Below, piece by piece: positions 49,839 through 62,231 of a stretch of DNA of 64,000 bases. The translations under genes were made by a program, and so were the position numbers. This stretch comes from Alentia gelatinosa (Eukaryota; Annelida; Polychaeta; Phyllodocida; Polynoidae). Every line of letters starts with the position of its first letter. The stretch's first letter is position 1. The notes under the pieces are model-generated. The model was not told where the DNA came from and did not search any database. It worked only from the letters and a program-made list of their open reading frames with translations. The stretch is from positions 101,946,797-102,010,796 of the forward strand of contig OX465580.1 of the NCBI GenBank assembly GCA_950022655.1, given 5' to 3'.

Positions 49839-52294
49839 TGCTACCAGGGCGTAATACTAAAAAAACAGCATCTTTATACGTCATAATAATGTGTTACGTT
49901 TTAGTCAATATGTTTCTCGATCTGTCATGATAAAAGTCAAGGAAAATCAATTCCTCTGGTAGGATTACTCCAGGGATCGGCACAGAATCTTCCGCGAATC
50001 TTAAACTGCATGTAACTAGAACAGTTCGACAAAAATGATTCTTGATCGGCGATGTTAAGGTTGGTAGAAAATATACAATCAAATGTAAGTGGAGCAAACA
50101 CAATAAGGTTAGCCCTATTACATTTTTGATCTAAAAAGGCTTGTATGATCCACTTATACGTTAGAAAATCAGATTTGTACCACAATAAGTTCAAACTTTG
50201 ACGGCACGGAACACACACAACATTCACTGTATCAAATTAGAATCAACAAGTTCCATAAATGGCGTGACAAACCCGTTTCACAACCCCAACCATAGAATCG
50301 ACCCTAAGTAAGCAAGGTGAGATTTAGATTTTTTATCAGTTTATTAGTTTACTATGAGACGGGAGTAAGCAAGGGAACAGAATGTCTTGTCCTTCCTATA
50401 TCCTCGCCAGGCGTGCAGTCCCCACCCTAACTCGTCCCTGTTAACGTGAACCACAAAAGAATTTCAGTTCCGCATAAATTTTCGTTTCTTTTCTGATGCT
50501 ACATCTAGAAAAAAGGGCAAGCTATACAAGACCCGAACGATAATAGGAGAAATGAGTGCCCCTGGGCGATATTGGTAGAAACGAACGACCTGTCAGGAGA
50601 GGCTAGGGGTGAGGCTGAAGAAGATGAGGAACCCAGCCCTCTTTGGATCAGTGGTTTCCATTGGGGTGGAGCAGCATGCATGTATGACTTGATGGTGGCA
50701 TGAGGACAGAGGAACACAGTTCACTCAGGCAGGCAAGTATGGTGCATGAGAGCATGCTACCCTGTAGCATCGAGCCATCTCTTCTAGGGAACAGTGACCG
50801 CAGGGTCACATGACTCCTAAATCGTAATTTCTGTTATACACACACCAATAGGGACCCAGATTTAGGACCAAACGCCCAGGGACAGTGGAAGAACATCATT
50901 GAATGACTCTTAGCGTCGCCCAGGTCAACTGAAGGACCGACTCTGGCGACCATTGTTGAATATCATTGTAGTCTCACACGAAGATCGTCTTGTTGACCTT
51001 GCGTTCTGTATCTTTGCATGCCGCCACGTCGACTTCTGTCGGCAACTGACAGGAAAAGAAGCAGGACACCCAAGATTAGTATGATCTGGTATTTCTCTAC
51101 CTGAGTGTGTGATAAATCATATACATTTGTTCTGACGAATCCACTTTAGCAAAGACAGGAAAAGATATATCAAATAAGATGGACGTATGTTGCTTGAAGA
51201 GTATCTACACGAAGTTTATGTTCCTAGCAGGTGTTACAAATGCTTCGAACTAATCTTTATATCATGTAGGTTTATAAAGAGAACTCTAAGGGCTAAAATA
51301 ATCGTTCCTTGCGCTCAATAATGTGGTCCAAGATTCATCTACAGAAATTGATTTTATGATCTATGTTGCTATTACTGCAAACAATTTTACTTGTAACAAA
51401 ATACAGCTGCTAGTATCACTATTATTAAACAGGCATAGCACTAAACATAATAAGAGGAGCAATCACTGATACGTTGTATCCTGTGATAAAGATCACATGA
51501 TATGAATAGAATTTATGTTCTGTTTTATAGTCTAGATTCCAGGAATCTATAAGGATATATATAGGTATGAACCGACGTCAATTGATGCCAATTATATGAC
51601 TGATAGGTATCTAAAATGTGGCAAGGAAAATTACCTTAGAAAATATTTGTATCTAGACAAATCTCTGCCTATATATACTGAGCCTTATAATACATTACCT
51701 GTCCATGAGTATGTACTTAAGGCTAAACGCATACATTTTCCTCCTTTTATAAGAGACACTTAGCAAGTCCCACCTGTCCCATAAAACCAAGTTTTCTCAG
51801 TCACTCCCAACACTGCCCACCTACCCAAATTGCATCACCTTAAATAAGGGTTGAGGCACTGTGCCCGCTGGGTATATTGGTGGGTGGCTGGGGCGGGTAG
51901 GGAATGTTTAGGCAGGTGTGTCTCTTCGCAGATAGGCAGGGGGAGGTGGTGATGGCAAGGGGGTGTTGAGGTGTGGGAGGGTGCGACTATCAGGGCAGTC
52001 CTCCCTGGAGGCGGGATGGGTCGTATAGGGGCGAGGAACACCTGTATGCTGATGTGGAGGGTCACTGTTGATAGAAGTGCAACAGATCCCGACTATCCTT
52101 TCCTGATGTAGTGCATTGCTAACTAATAGGTCATTTTGCAGGATACAGGTGTATAGATAAATTGTTGAGTTCTATATTGATACTACTACTAGATTCAAGA
52201 TTATGAACAACCCAATGAAGTTTACATCGTTATCATACTAGAATGGACATGAGTGACATTTTCCTGATTACTACTCTTTGATATTTTCCCGCAA
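49839..52294. other. No gene recognised
   Basis: AT-rich apart from islands at 50560-50700 and 51770-52060. TAGATTCC-A-GGAATCTA (51533-51549) is a perfect palindrome containing a STAT-like TTCCAGGAA. No exon was recognised. Confidence 0.5.
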
Positions 52295-52384
52295 CCTAAA
52301 GCCTAGGACACACCAAACAAGAAACGGCAGCGATCTCGAAATCACCAACAAAAATAGTATGTCTGTGAGATATTATTTCCTAGT
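52295..52384 (+). repeat. Dispersed repeat pair, copy 1
   Basis: CCTAAAGCC, GACACACCAA, CGATCTCGAAATC and TGTGAG-TATTATTTC blocks occur in the same order as at 54394-54482, with scattered substitutions and small indels. The length is about 90 bp, with no coding capacity. Probably a fragment of a non-autonomous element; its ends are not defined. Confidence 0.6.
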
Positions 52385-52653
52385 AATATTTCCCACTGAT
52401 AATTTAGCGTCTCAGAAGCAATAATCAGGTGAAGTATCAAATAATACAGACACTGCATGTATGATTCTGAGCTATAATATATTGATACGAAATTATATCC
52501 TTAAGATACATATTGATAGCCTGGTCAAAAAATAACGCGGGGATAGAAAATAAAAATTGAAATCCTATCACATATATGAAAGAAATTCCATGTTCTGGAA
52601 TTCCTCTTGAACCGGTCAGGTGAAATCAGTCTGCCTTTGATTCTATGCCTTCC
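52385..52653. other. AT-rich spacer
   Basis: No feature recognised. Composition becomes GC-richer at the right end. Confidence 0.5.
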
Positions 52654-52666
52654 TGACCTTTGACCT
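52654..52666 (-). promoter_or_regulatory. Perfect DR1 nuclear-receptor element
   Basis: TGACCTTTGACCT reads AGGTCAAAGGTCA on the minus strand, the canonical DR1 with an A spacer bound by HNF4, COUP-TF and RXR-PPAR-type receptors. It is followed by a GC-richer patch with CAGGTG near 52747. Confidence 0.5.
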
Positions 52667-54393
52667 GTGGACTGACGAGCAATTTCCACTTGTGCTGGAC
52701 TAGTCTTGACCGGGTAAGTAAACACAGGGCAGTACTTACCTGGGCCAGGTGCGACTCAAAATGCAATGAATGATCACTGCTCCACGACAGAGCACATTGT
52801 TAAACAGGCAAACATGGTTTGTTGACAGAGTGAGAGGGGAAGAGTGGATCAGAAGGAGACGTGACCCGTGCAGCAGGTGTGCGCACGCGCGTGGCGGGCC
52901 AGGAAATAACACACCTGGAAGTGACGTGTGAAAGGATGTGTGTATGAGTGCTCGTAAGGACATCCTTTTTGTACCAACTCTCATCACTAGATAGCTAACG
53001 AGACTACATTTTGTCATCATGAAGTCACTGATAGTGAAATTGTAGGTCATTGATAATGCCACTTTCCGACATACTCAAATAACCAGGTTTTATTGAGAGA
53101 AAGTAGAGTTTTTCAATCATCTGTCATGTATAAAAGCGATATTCAAAAGACGCTTCCTTTTTGCATGTAAGAGAGTAATGTATGGGGTGTAATCTGGCTA
53201 ATCTCCTCCCTATTGCAAAACATTCACTTTTAAATGCAAGCAGAAATTAGTAGGCATTATTCTGTTAGTGAAAAAGGGGATTTCACCACCTGGTACACTA
53301 GTGCTATTGCCTATTTTTGTTCTGTCAGTCAGCAAGGAAAACACTGTATTCTGTTTGAATTCAGTCATCGTCATCATTGTCATACTCTTGAAAGATTTTC
53401 AGGTAGTGACATTTTGTATGGTTAACAGTTCCCCCATTAAAATGGTATTAAATAGCGCCATGCCATTTACCGATCAGTCCGAAATCAAAAGAGGCTCCGG
53501 AACCACATTCTAAATAGATTCTGCGCGCTGAGTCCAAATGGAACCCCTGGATGGAAAAGAGCCAAATGAAACATGTATTTCAAAAGCGTCCCATACTAGC
53601 AGGCGCACTGCTATCTTTATATTGAACGGATTATAGTGAAAGTAATTTCACTAATAACTTCACGCCAGAATGGAGATTCCTAAGGTGGTAGAGGTACCTC
53701 GTTTTATAACCAATCCCGAAGTCGTGTGACAGCCTAGAATATGTAGGCTTTGCTTTTGTGCATGGATCTAAAAGTTAGCCCTACTATGAGGAAATAGTGG
53801 CCGAAAAGATGCCCAATCGTGGTCTTTCGTCCTGTACATATAGCCATACCGCGGGCCGTATTTACGGGACGAAAGGCTGAGAATGGCATATATTCACCAT
53901 GGAAACTACGCTTCCTTATCAATATACATACCTCAAAATCATTTGAACACTATTTCATCTATTTACAAAATAGTCTATTCGAAGCGAGTAAACTCTCCAT
54001 GATTGCAGACCGTTCGCGACAACCTTCTTACTTTTGCCTTGACCTGGCACATGCCCATACCTGAATAGTGTGTCGACATCTCGCATTGGCCATTTCCAGA
54101 TCTAGTTGGCTTTCGCAGCGATTCAAATGTTGGCGAGTGTGTTGTTGTTACGAATTCTCTTTGTTGTGTTTGTATTTACGGTGATAGTGGCATGAATATT
54201 GCAATCGTTCATCTTCGAATGGAGTACTGATTTTTCATGAGTGAGACAACGGTTTGTCACAGCGGGCCCCAGCATTGTGGTTAGCATGGAAATCCTCACA
54301 CAGGCACATAATGATATTATCGTCAAAGGAAAATAAAAAGTAAAACAAGGCATATACAAGGAGTAGCTGGTGCAAAGTCGCACATGTCTCATA
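52667..54393. other. No gene recognised; inverted repeat at 53824-53875
   Basis: CTTTCGTCC (53824-53832) and GGACGAAAG (53867-53875) are inverted arms. The symmetry extends inward by about 8 bases with two mismatches (TGTACATA against TATTTACG). The rest is AT-rich without an exon. Confidence 0.5.
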
Positions 54394-54482
54394 CCTAAAG
54401 CCAGAGACACACCAAGCGAGAATCGCATCAATTTCCAGAATCGCTGACAGAAAAAGGCGTATATGTGAGCTATTATTTCTTA
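54394..54482 (+). repeat. Dispersed repeat pair, copy 2
   Basis: The partner of 52295-52384, ending directly against the start of fold-back copy C. The abutment suggests either that copy C inserted at its edge or that the two belong to one larger element of which copies A and B retain only the right part. Confidence 0.6.
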
Positions 54483-54786
54483 TCCTACCCTTAATATAAA
54501 ATCTCATAGGCTTAACATTGAGTTTCCGTATGTCACGCTGACTGGCATACAGAGTTTTATATGCCACTAGTGGCATACAGAATTGTTATCACGTAATATT
54601 CCAAAATCGAGCAGACGTGGTAGGATAAAATCAAAACCTAAATCATTTTAATCTTGGCCACCGCATGCCACTCCTTGAGTTTTGGCTCCGGACTTCACTC
54701 GGCTTCGCCTGATGAAGTCACTTTGCCAAACTCCAGTCGTGGCATACGGTGGTCAAGATTAAAACTCATCCAGTTTTACGATAATA
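54479..54786 (+). repeat. TATGCCAC fold-back repeat, copy C
   Basis: Collinear with copy A over its full length. It has an intact 18-bp central palindrome, one substitution in the first GTATGCCA arm (GTATGTCA), and a slightly damaged right end of module 1 (GTGGTAGGATA). Of copies B and C, C is closer to copy A. Confidence 0.85.
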
Positions 54787-55802
54787 TTTCACTTGTGTAT
54801 TGCTTATGAGATTACCAGTAGGAGACATTCCTATGAAATGATACCTCACATACACATCATTTTGTGTTGGCGATTCTGGCGTCCATTGAATAATAATTCT
54901 ACGATAAAAAAAAGTATCGTACAAGTCTCATTGGTGTCAAAACGTAGCATAAAAAATGTGTCGTAGGCGTACGAGCCTTTAACGATACGAGAACCTTAAT
55001 ATATATATATACATAAAGGTCGTAAGTGTTGTACATTTTGTCGTCCATTTGCCGTCCTGAAAGACACTTCTAGAGGTGTCGTGGGCGATGTCAAACTCGT
55101 TTTTCATGTACTAAATCTCAATCAATTAAAAATATATTGTGAACAGAGAATTACTAATGCATGTAATATGTGTGTACCAAATTTTATCATTTTATAAGGA
55201 TCACCCTGATTGTGAGAAACATTTTAACATTCGAACCGATCCAGAGGGACTGCACCACTCAGCCTGCTTTTCCCACTGTAATACCACTGCATCACTTGAT
55301 CAGTATCAGTGCTTATATAGAGAACGTACTGATCGATACTGCTGATGCCAACGACTAGTTTTATGCTAGCCCAAATTAATAAGGTCGTTTACAATGTCGT
55401 TCATCGTTGGACAAGTCATATCGTCCAACCTCACGGTCGACAAATATCATTCAACGGACCCCTGTGTCTCCGGTCAGGGTTAAAACTTATAGTCAATGCG
55501 TGGTGAATGTATACAAGTTTACAATAGAGGTCAAAATGTTGATCTCCCGAGGCTCGAACTCCTCGTATAATTTCTGGATTGGTGCTTCAAGGGCATTTCT
55601 CGAACATTGATATTAATAACTGGATCACCATATTGTGATTACTTTGTGATAAACCAACAGTTATGTGGCACTGATAAAAGAGACATCTTTGTATCTTGTG
55701 TCAACAGAGTATATAAGTATTATACATATCTTATGGTGCCGTATCAGTGCACAAGGATCTGTACCATAACTACTATCTGTCAATGAGAGCTAACCGAAAG
55801 TA

Positions 55803-55804
<2 letters not shown>
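54787..55804. other. No gene recognised
   Basis: AT-rich, with many TCGT/ACGA words at 54890-55100 and 55380-55450 that may be decayed element sequence. CGAGG-CTCGAACT-CCTCG (about 55547-55564) resembles a tRNA T-arm, but no tRNA body fits. Confidence 0.45.

Positions 55805-55850
<46 letters not shown>
55805..55850. repeat. (AT)n microsatellite
   Basis: An uninterrupted AT dinucleotide run of about 45 bp. Confidence 0.92.
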
Positions 55851-55853
<3 letters not shown>

Positions 55854-57201
55854 TATATACGTATGCGTACAAGGGCACTACTCCTTTATGTGAGATGCAT
55901 ATTTGAGTATCCACAACCTGATTACATCTGCAACTTACTTTCAGATGTATTGGAGATAAATGTTATTTGCTGAACGAACCTATTTATTGCATTAGAAATG
56001 CAGTGTGTGCATCTCTCTATGGTTGCTGCTGGTACGTCAACAGTCCCCATACCTTAATATCATTTGGAGTGGTTGAAATGAATAATTAGTGAATGATTTA
56101 TAGTTATGTTGGCAACTCTTGAACCAAGAAAACCTTGACATTCAACAGAACATAACATGTTGTGTGCATGTATCATATTCATCGTTCTTTTACAAATCAG
56201 ACACTCTATAATCACATATCTTGTATATTGTCACAGCTTCCGGCACAATGAACAATTATTCGGATGAACTTGGCAAATGATATCATATTGGGGCAGTGCT
56301 AAGTTGGGTATACGCGATGTACTTTAGTGATTTATATCTGCGGTAACGCTTCCTGTTGGACTATAGAGAACAATGACAGATGATCTGTCGAGATTTCAGT
56401 CATCTGATAAGTCTAGGTTCACTACATGATAACACCAGATAGAGAACTGGGGGACAGTCGTCGTCTACGCTACATGTCCGTCTTTCTTGCTGACTTCCTT
56501 CACTTTTTAAATAATCAATTCATATTATGTAGTCAATTACTTTCATCGTATTCAAGCTCTCTTTTTCGTATTGTGTGAGGATGTCCTTCTTTTAGTAAAA
56601 CGCCTTAAATATGCATTATAGAAACACGTGTAATAATCTAAAATTTCATTTCATATATATACATGTTGTACATTGTATATATAGTACAAATTTAAACGAA
56701 TGACCATTCTGCTATTTAGCTATATTATAGCTATTGATACTACCCATTTGAATAGGTAGAATATACCCTTAGTAATCAGCAATGATCATAGAAAAGCCAC
56801 TTAAAGTCAAGTGATTAAAACTTACTAAATTAGCCAGACTCTGTGAACATTTCCACAGAGTGTACTCCATGCAAGCTTTGACCGACCCGTATTGTACTGT
56901 TGATTTAGAGAGTGACCACACCAAAGAACATAAATCACCGGAGCTGAATCTTGATCCCCCAGATCCAGTGGTCACCAGTTGAAGGATCCAAGTCGTTCCC
57001 ATGACGACGGGAATGACCACAGCCTTTACCTGCGTATCAGGTGGCTCTAGAGGTGAGAAGCCAATGGACGCCACTAATGAGCAGCCAGTGCGCCGACGAT
57101 TTATTGCTGGTCGGAGAGGGCGCGAGAAAACAAAATGGCCAAAAGTCTAGGGTTTTGTTGCTAATGGCAACGACAGAAGCTGAGCATTGTGGGTAAGTGC
57201 A
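55851..57201. other. No gene recognised
   Basis: AT-rich until about 56850, then GC-richer. A 101-codon minus-strand frame in the GC-richer part has no recognisable domain. Confidence 0.5.
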
Positions 57202-57214
57202 GGGTCAAAGGTCA
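57202..57214 (+). promoter_or_regulatory. DR1 nuclear-receptor element
   Basis: GGGTCA-A-AGGTCA, a DR1 with one permitted variant base. It is the third DR1 of the window after 15072 and 52654. Confidence 0.4.
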
Positions 57215-60200
57215 CAATTAGGACTCTATTTAGCCGGGGGTAATCATGTGTATGAAGGATCCTCCGGTGCCCGGATGTGGGATGATTATAAGGGGCAACA
57301 TTCCGTGAGACACTTCTCCGGAACAATGACCTTCGTTTTGAACGCATCGGAAAGAGCACAGTAAATCCTATGAGATGGAGTTCATTTGAGACTCCGACTA
57401 ACAAAAATAGCAATGTTTAAAAAGTCCTCGACTGCAGCATGGACACTGACTACCTAGAAATAATAGTTTGATCAGGATATATCTATAGGGCATGGTAACA
57501 TGAAAACCAATGCCAACTTATCTATATCTTATTGAATTGTCCTCCATTATTAACGTCAGTTATCATTTTACACATATATATGTACATTCATCATGTAAAT
57601 GACATGGTACACAAACTACCAATATTGTGACTGACTTTATGAAAACATGTAATTCTGCAAATTTCGCTTTCAACGTATAGAAAACCAATATCAATGTAAA
57701 AGAAGATGTTAAAGAGCCATAACATTACAAAATGTAATATTGTATCTGAAAACGTCAATGGGTCAACGATTAATAGAACCATCCCAAACACGAAAACTAA
57801 ATCACGATATACCAATCAAGTAAGGTCACAGACACTGATGACACTAATCATACTTCACCGCTGAAATAGAAAAAGATATGTAGGAATAGGTATGTGACAC
57901 TTTCATCAATATAACTGGGAGCCACTTCTTCGTGGTCAGCCCAGTGAACAGATATATGGCTAAATACTGGTATTAGTAGCGAGGAGGTATTTATCCCCCC
58001 AGTAGCTACAGCAGGAGGAAGAGGAGGGGTGCACATCCAGACGACCGCTAATTATTTCACTGCAGTATTCTCGCGTTGTTAACTCCCTTTGTGACCCAGT
58101 GGATCATTGTGGTACCTCGGTATTGTGCCTACCTGTCCACTGCCTCTTCCACCTGTCCACCACCCCACTGCCCATTGTCCACTACAGTTAGGATATATAG
58201 CAGGCCGCTGGCATTGTACCCACCCCACCCAGTGGTCACTCTCATCACTGGATGCTACTTCGGGGGGTTTTCCGCTCGGCCAGCCCCTTCCCCCACAGGG
58301 GTGAAACGGAGAGGCATGGGAAAGGAAATGACCGCTGGTCAAGCCTGAGGTGGGCCAATAGACTGACCACTGATGACCACTGGGCTACAATGCTGGGCAC
58401 ATATTTACCATAGCTTTGAGAGGCACATGTTTAATGAGTAGACTTGCTCAGAACTTTGAATATGAACCAGATTTTTAATGGTTTTACGTTTTATGTCTTT
58501 GTAAGAGACATGGTCATACCACGAGGGTCCCCAAATGTTCCTCAAAAGGTCCCACATACAAAAATCAACACCTTTTAATGACCTTGTGATATCTAGGTAG
58601 TAGAAGGTCATTACCGGGTGGAAGGGGGCAAGGTCAGTAAAGATTCTTCGTAAGGCTCACTTCTCAAGGCTACTTGATAATTCTTGCCGGGCCTTCACAT
58701 AGAACATAGAACGAAACCCTGGACAAACCAGGGAGGTGTTTTATAGACAAGGTGTTGCATAGACTAGTTAGGTTGAAACGATTACTGATGGTCTAAGAAC
58801 TATTTGGATATAGCTGTGCCATACATGCGCAGGTATGATAATTTAACTATGCAACGGAAACGTTTACTATTAACGATCGGTAATACTCATATCAAATGGT
58901 GCATCCAAATTAGGGTGAACAGGACCCAGCAATAGGTTAAAAATTATCTCGCTCTCTACCTTGCCATGCAGCTTTGAAAGTGTGGAATCACTCTGATCAC
59001 TATGCAGGAAGTCTGGGATGGGGACTAAAATCAGTCTATTCAATGAGTAGGAGAGGGAGGAGACAGACCCCCCATCTTCACAGCCGGGTCTTTGCTACTC
59101 ACTCTTGGGGGGAAGCAATGATTATATGGCGTGTCATACTGGTCTGAAGAGTCTTTATCTACATCGACCAAAGCCCATCAAACCAGTAGATAGTACTAAT
59201 TTGTAGATATTTTTCGGCCAATTTCTTTTCCCTTAGTCCAATCCTTATCTTGCACGTTCACATATTTTGCCTGAGAGGAGAATATGGTACATGTTTCGAA
59301 AGGAGGACTGATAGATTTACATATTTAAAAATGATCAACTCACTACAATGTTGAACATAGTATATAAATCACCAAAGTTTATTGTATCAGTTGATCTAGA
59401 GAGAATGTTCTTTATCTTTCCTGAAGGACATAGGTCCCTAATGCACCCAGTGATGTAAATATTGCGAGACCTTTTATCATCTATATTGCTATCATGTTTA
59501 ATCAGGTGCTGTTTACAAGAATTGTATAGGCTTTCAATTAAAAACTCGGTTCATGAATATTTCCACTAAATTCAATACAGAAAGAGGTATGAATGATTAA
59601 AAGACACCCGAGAGAAAATGTGAAATCTCTTTGATATCTCTTCGAAACTGTTTGGTCTTAACATACAGACATGTATATCAATCTTCTCGTTTGATTAAGC
59701 CAAAAGTATATATACATATATTTTTATCAGATTTCTATTGATTCATCCTTTCGTGATACAAATAGCACATTTGTGATTCTGTGTCAGATTAACTAAGAAT
59801 CAATAATAGGAAAACCCGTCAGCTGTGCTCTTGCAATTGCTGGTTTTCTTCGGGTTTTCCACGATCCGGCCTTAACATTGGCTGGTATGCCTGCTATTTC
59901 GCTTTCTCGCGCATGTCCACTCCTCCCAACATGCTGGACGGGTCACACGAAGCAAATTATGACTGCGGTGACCGCTGCTTGGACTATCAGATGACCACCA
60001 ACTGACCAGTCATTGACCACCGAGGTCATTTCCATTGCCGAGCACGCCGGTCACAAGTCCATGAACGCCAACTGCTGCTCCCCGGTCGGTTCCTAATTTG
60101 ATGGATGAGGACCGTCGGCGACCACCCTCCGTAGCCTTTCGTTGGTGGTTTGTGTGTGGGTAGTTGGATCTATGGGAAACTCGCCAGGTGTCAGACATCC

Positions 60201-60913
60201 CGTCACTCGCCACCCTCATCTGTTGGTCATACTCCACTCTGGTGGTCAATCTCAATGAGTGGAGGCACTGAACTATCTCTATCCTTGTTAGATAGGCATT
60301 GCATGGTTGAACATAGTTAGATTAATCCTGCGAGGCTCATGACTGTGATCGACAGCATGTAGTTCATCTCTTCAATGATATACAAATCAGGAAAATATCC
60401 ATACAATACGTTACCGACCTCTCTGTGTATCTACACAACCTAATTTCAATCCGTCATCGTCTCTATTTCTGTGTGTGGTCATGCCCACTCATTATTGGGT
60501 GTTTTGTTTTGCAATCCACACTTAAAGAACAAAAGAAGTATAGCGCAGAATACAGTTATTTTGCTTACACTGTTACAATAGATAAAGTTAATATACAACA
60601 TGCAGATTAATTCCAATTATCTCCTTTCGCCTAAAGTTCTGTTCAAACTATTTTGGTTGACATGTATGTGGCACATTTCCTCCGAAAAAATATGTACTTA
60701 CCATCAACCTGACACAGCTTTGGTGTGAGGCCTCCTAGCACACATCCCCCCCCCCCCCCCCCCCCACACACACACACCGAAGCCCATAAACCACCCTCCT
60801 TACCCCAGCCCTCTTTCCCCACCACGTCACCCATAACCTTACTCTCCTGAAGGATCAACCAGTGGTCACATGACCTAACGAGAGGCCACGACCTCCGGTC
60901 ACGTGATCCAGTG
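57215..60913. other. No gene recognised; small inverted repeats and a 20-C run
   Basis: TAATGACCTT (58576-58585) and AAGGTCATTA (58604-58613) form a dyad around nuclear-receptor half-sites. GGAAAACCCG (59809-59818) and CGGGTTTTCC (59851-59860) form a 10-bp stem. A run of 20 C followed by (CA)n lies at 60746-60777. GC-richer islands lie at 58080-58380 and 59870-60250. Confidence 0.5.
60746..60777 (+). repeat. Poly-C (20) followed by (CA)n
   Basis: A homopolymer of 20 C (60746-60765) continues directly into six CA dinucleotides. Confidence 0.9.
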
Positions 60914-60927
60914 GCGCCCTCCACTGG
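60914..60927 (-). promoter_or_regulatory. CTCF-like site, minus orientation
   Basis: On the minus strand this reads CCAGTGGAGGGCGC, one mismatch to CCASYAGRKGGCRS. It faces the plus-strand match at 45621. Confidence 0.35.
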
Positions 60928-62150
60928 GCACATTACTCACCGTCAACCTCGCTTTGGATCTGCACCGACGGGAGCAGTCCCAGAATGCCAAGGGGCTCGC
61001 AACACCCCTCCCTCTGATACCTACTTGGAGGAAGGGAAGGCTGATTAATAATAGAGGGTGACTGATAGTGTCGGGGTGGGGGTGGGGTGCTCCTGGGGTC
61101 CCCAACATGCCCCTGGTCAGTTCAGGGTGGACATGCTGCCTGGCTGGGGCCTGGGAAAGTGGACATCTGACCAGCTGGGTGGCGGCAGGGGAGCAAGAGT
61201 CATGCGGGCAGGATCATCTAAACAAGATCTACGACAGGAATGTGACTTGGGGGCGGGGTCTAAATTCAGTCCTGAAAGATTCTTGATTCAGGAACATATA
61301 AATTGGCTTCTGGAATTTACAATACATTTCGATTGAAAGTAGGTACATGGAATACAATGATAGCATTTTCCATCACCCAGTGTTCCATCAGGATAATGTT
61401 CATATTTAGGTGACGTTACCATTACAGGAGAGTCTAATCAGAATTCGAGCCTCATGCTCGACTGATCTAAGGAGCTGAACCTAATGTCTTCACAATTGAC
61501 CGTGTGGGACAATGTAGGGCTGAGTTCTTTTGGGGGACACGTGAACCTGATCCGTAGTCCATGCAGATATGGGGATTCAATCAAGATTCACTGCACTAGG
61601 CAATTTGTCTATGTCTTTAATGCCGTCTTTAATCTACAGCACCCGGACATATTACAATTCATATTTGCGAATTCATACTGATTTTCACCCCCCATTCAAG
61701 TATATATGTATCAGCATTCTGTCCCTTGATACATGACTCTAGTTTGCTGCCTCATTGAAAATATAGTTCCATATCCAAATTAGAGTTACATAGTTATGAG
61801 TGATAATGTGCTTAATCGTCATTGTTAATTCCATTTTTATGCCAAGAAGCTCATATTCCGGAATGGTTAAGTGAATTACGGGGAAGTATGGAAAAGATGC
61901 CGAACGTTTCAGATAAAAACGTTCGTGAATTCATGAAAAATACATGCGCAAATCTCTGTAGGTCATAGGAGCATTATGCTTTAAAATAATCAATGTTTAG
62001 ACATGGGTTTATGAAAATGGCCTCATGACCCTCTCGTGGAATTTTCGTTCAAGGCTGAATGATCAAATGTCAATCTGTCGCACACTGCAGAACCCACAAA
62101 GGTCAGGGTCGTAGGACTTTATCAACGCCCACATGACCTCAAGTATCTTG
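60928..62150. other. No gene recognised
   Basis: A GC-rich island to about 61290, then AT-rich. Overlapping open frames in the island lack a recognisable domain. Confidence 0.5.
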
Positions 62151-62231
62151 TGGTAGCCATCTTGCATTTAGAACGAGGCTGACCAGAGCCCCTGGTGAGG
62201 ATTCCCATAAATATCATTAAGATGGCTACCA
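62151..62231. repeat. 13-bp perfect inverted repeat of a YY1-like motif
   Basis: TGGTAGCCATCTT (62151-62163) and its exact inverse AAGATGGCTACCA (62219-62231) flank a 55-nt loop. GCCATCTT/AAGATGGC is the core of the YY1/Pho recognition site, so this may be a paired binding site. A decayed fold-back is the alternative. Confidence 0.5.

Noticed and set aside
59809..59860. Histone-type 3' stem-loop or terminator
   Set aside because: The 10-bp stem has a 32-nt loop and lacks the histone stem consensus. No histone gene is nearby.
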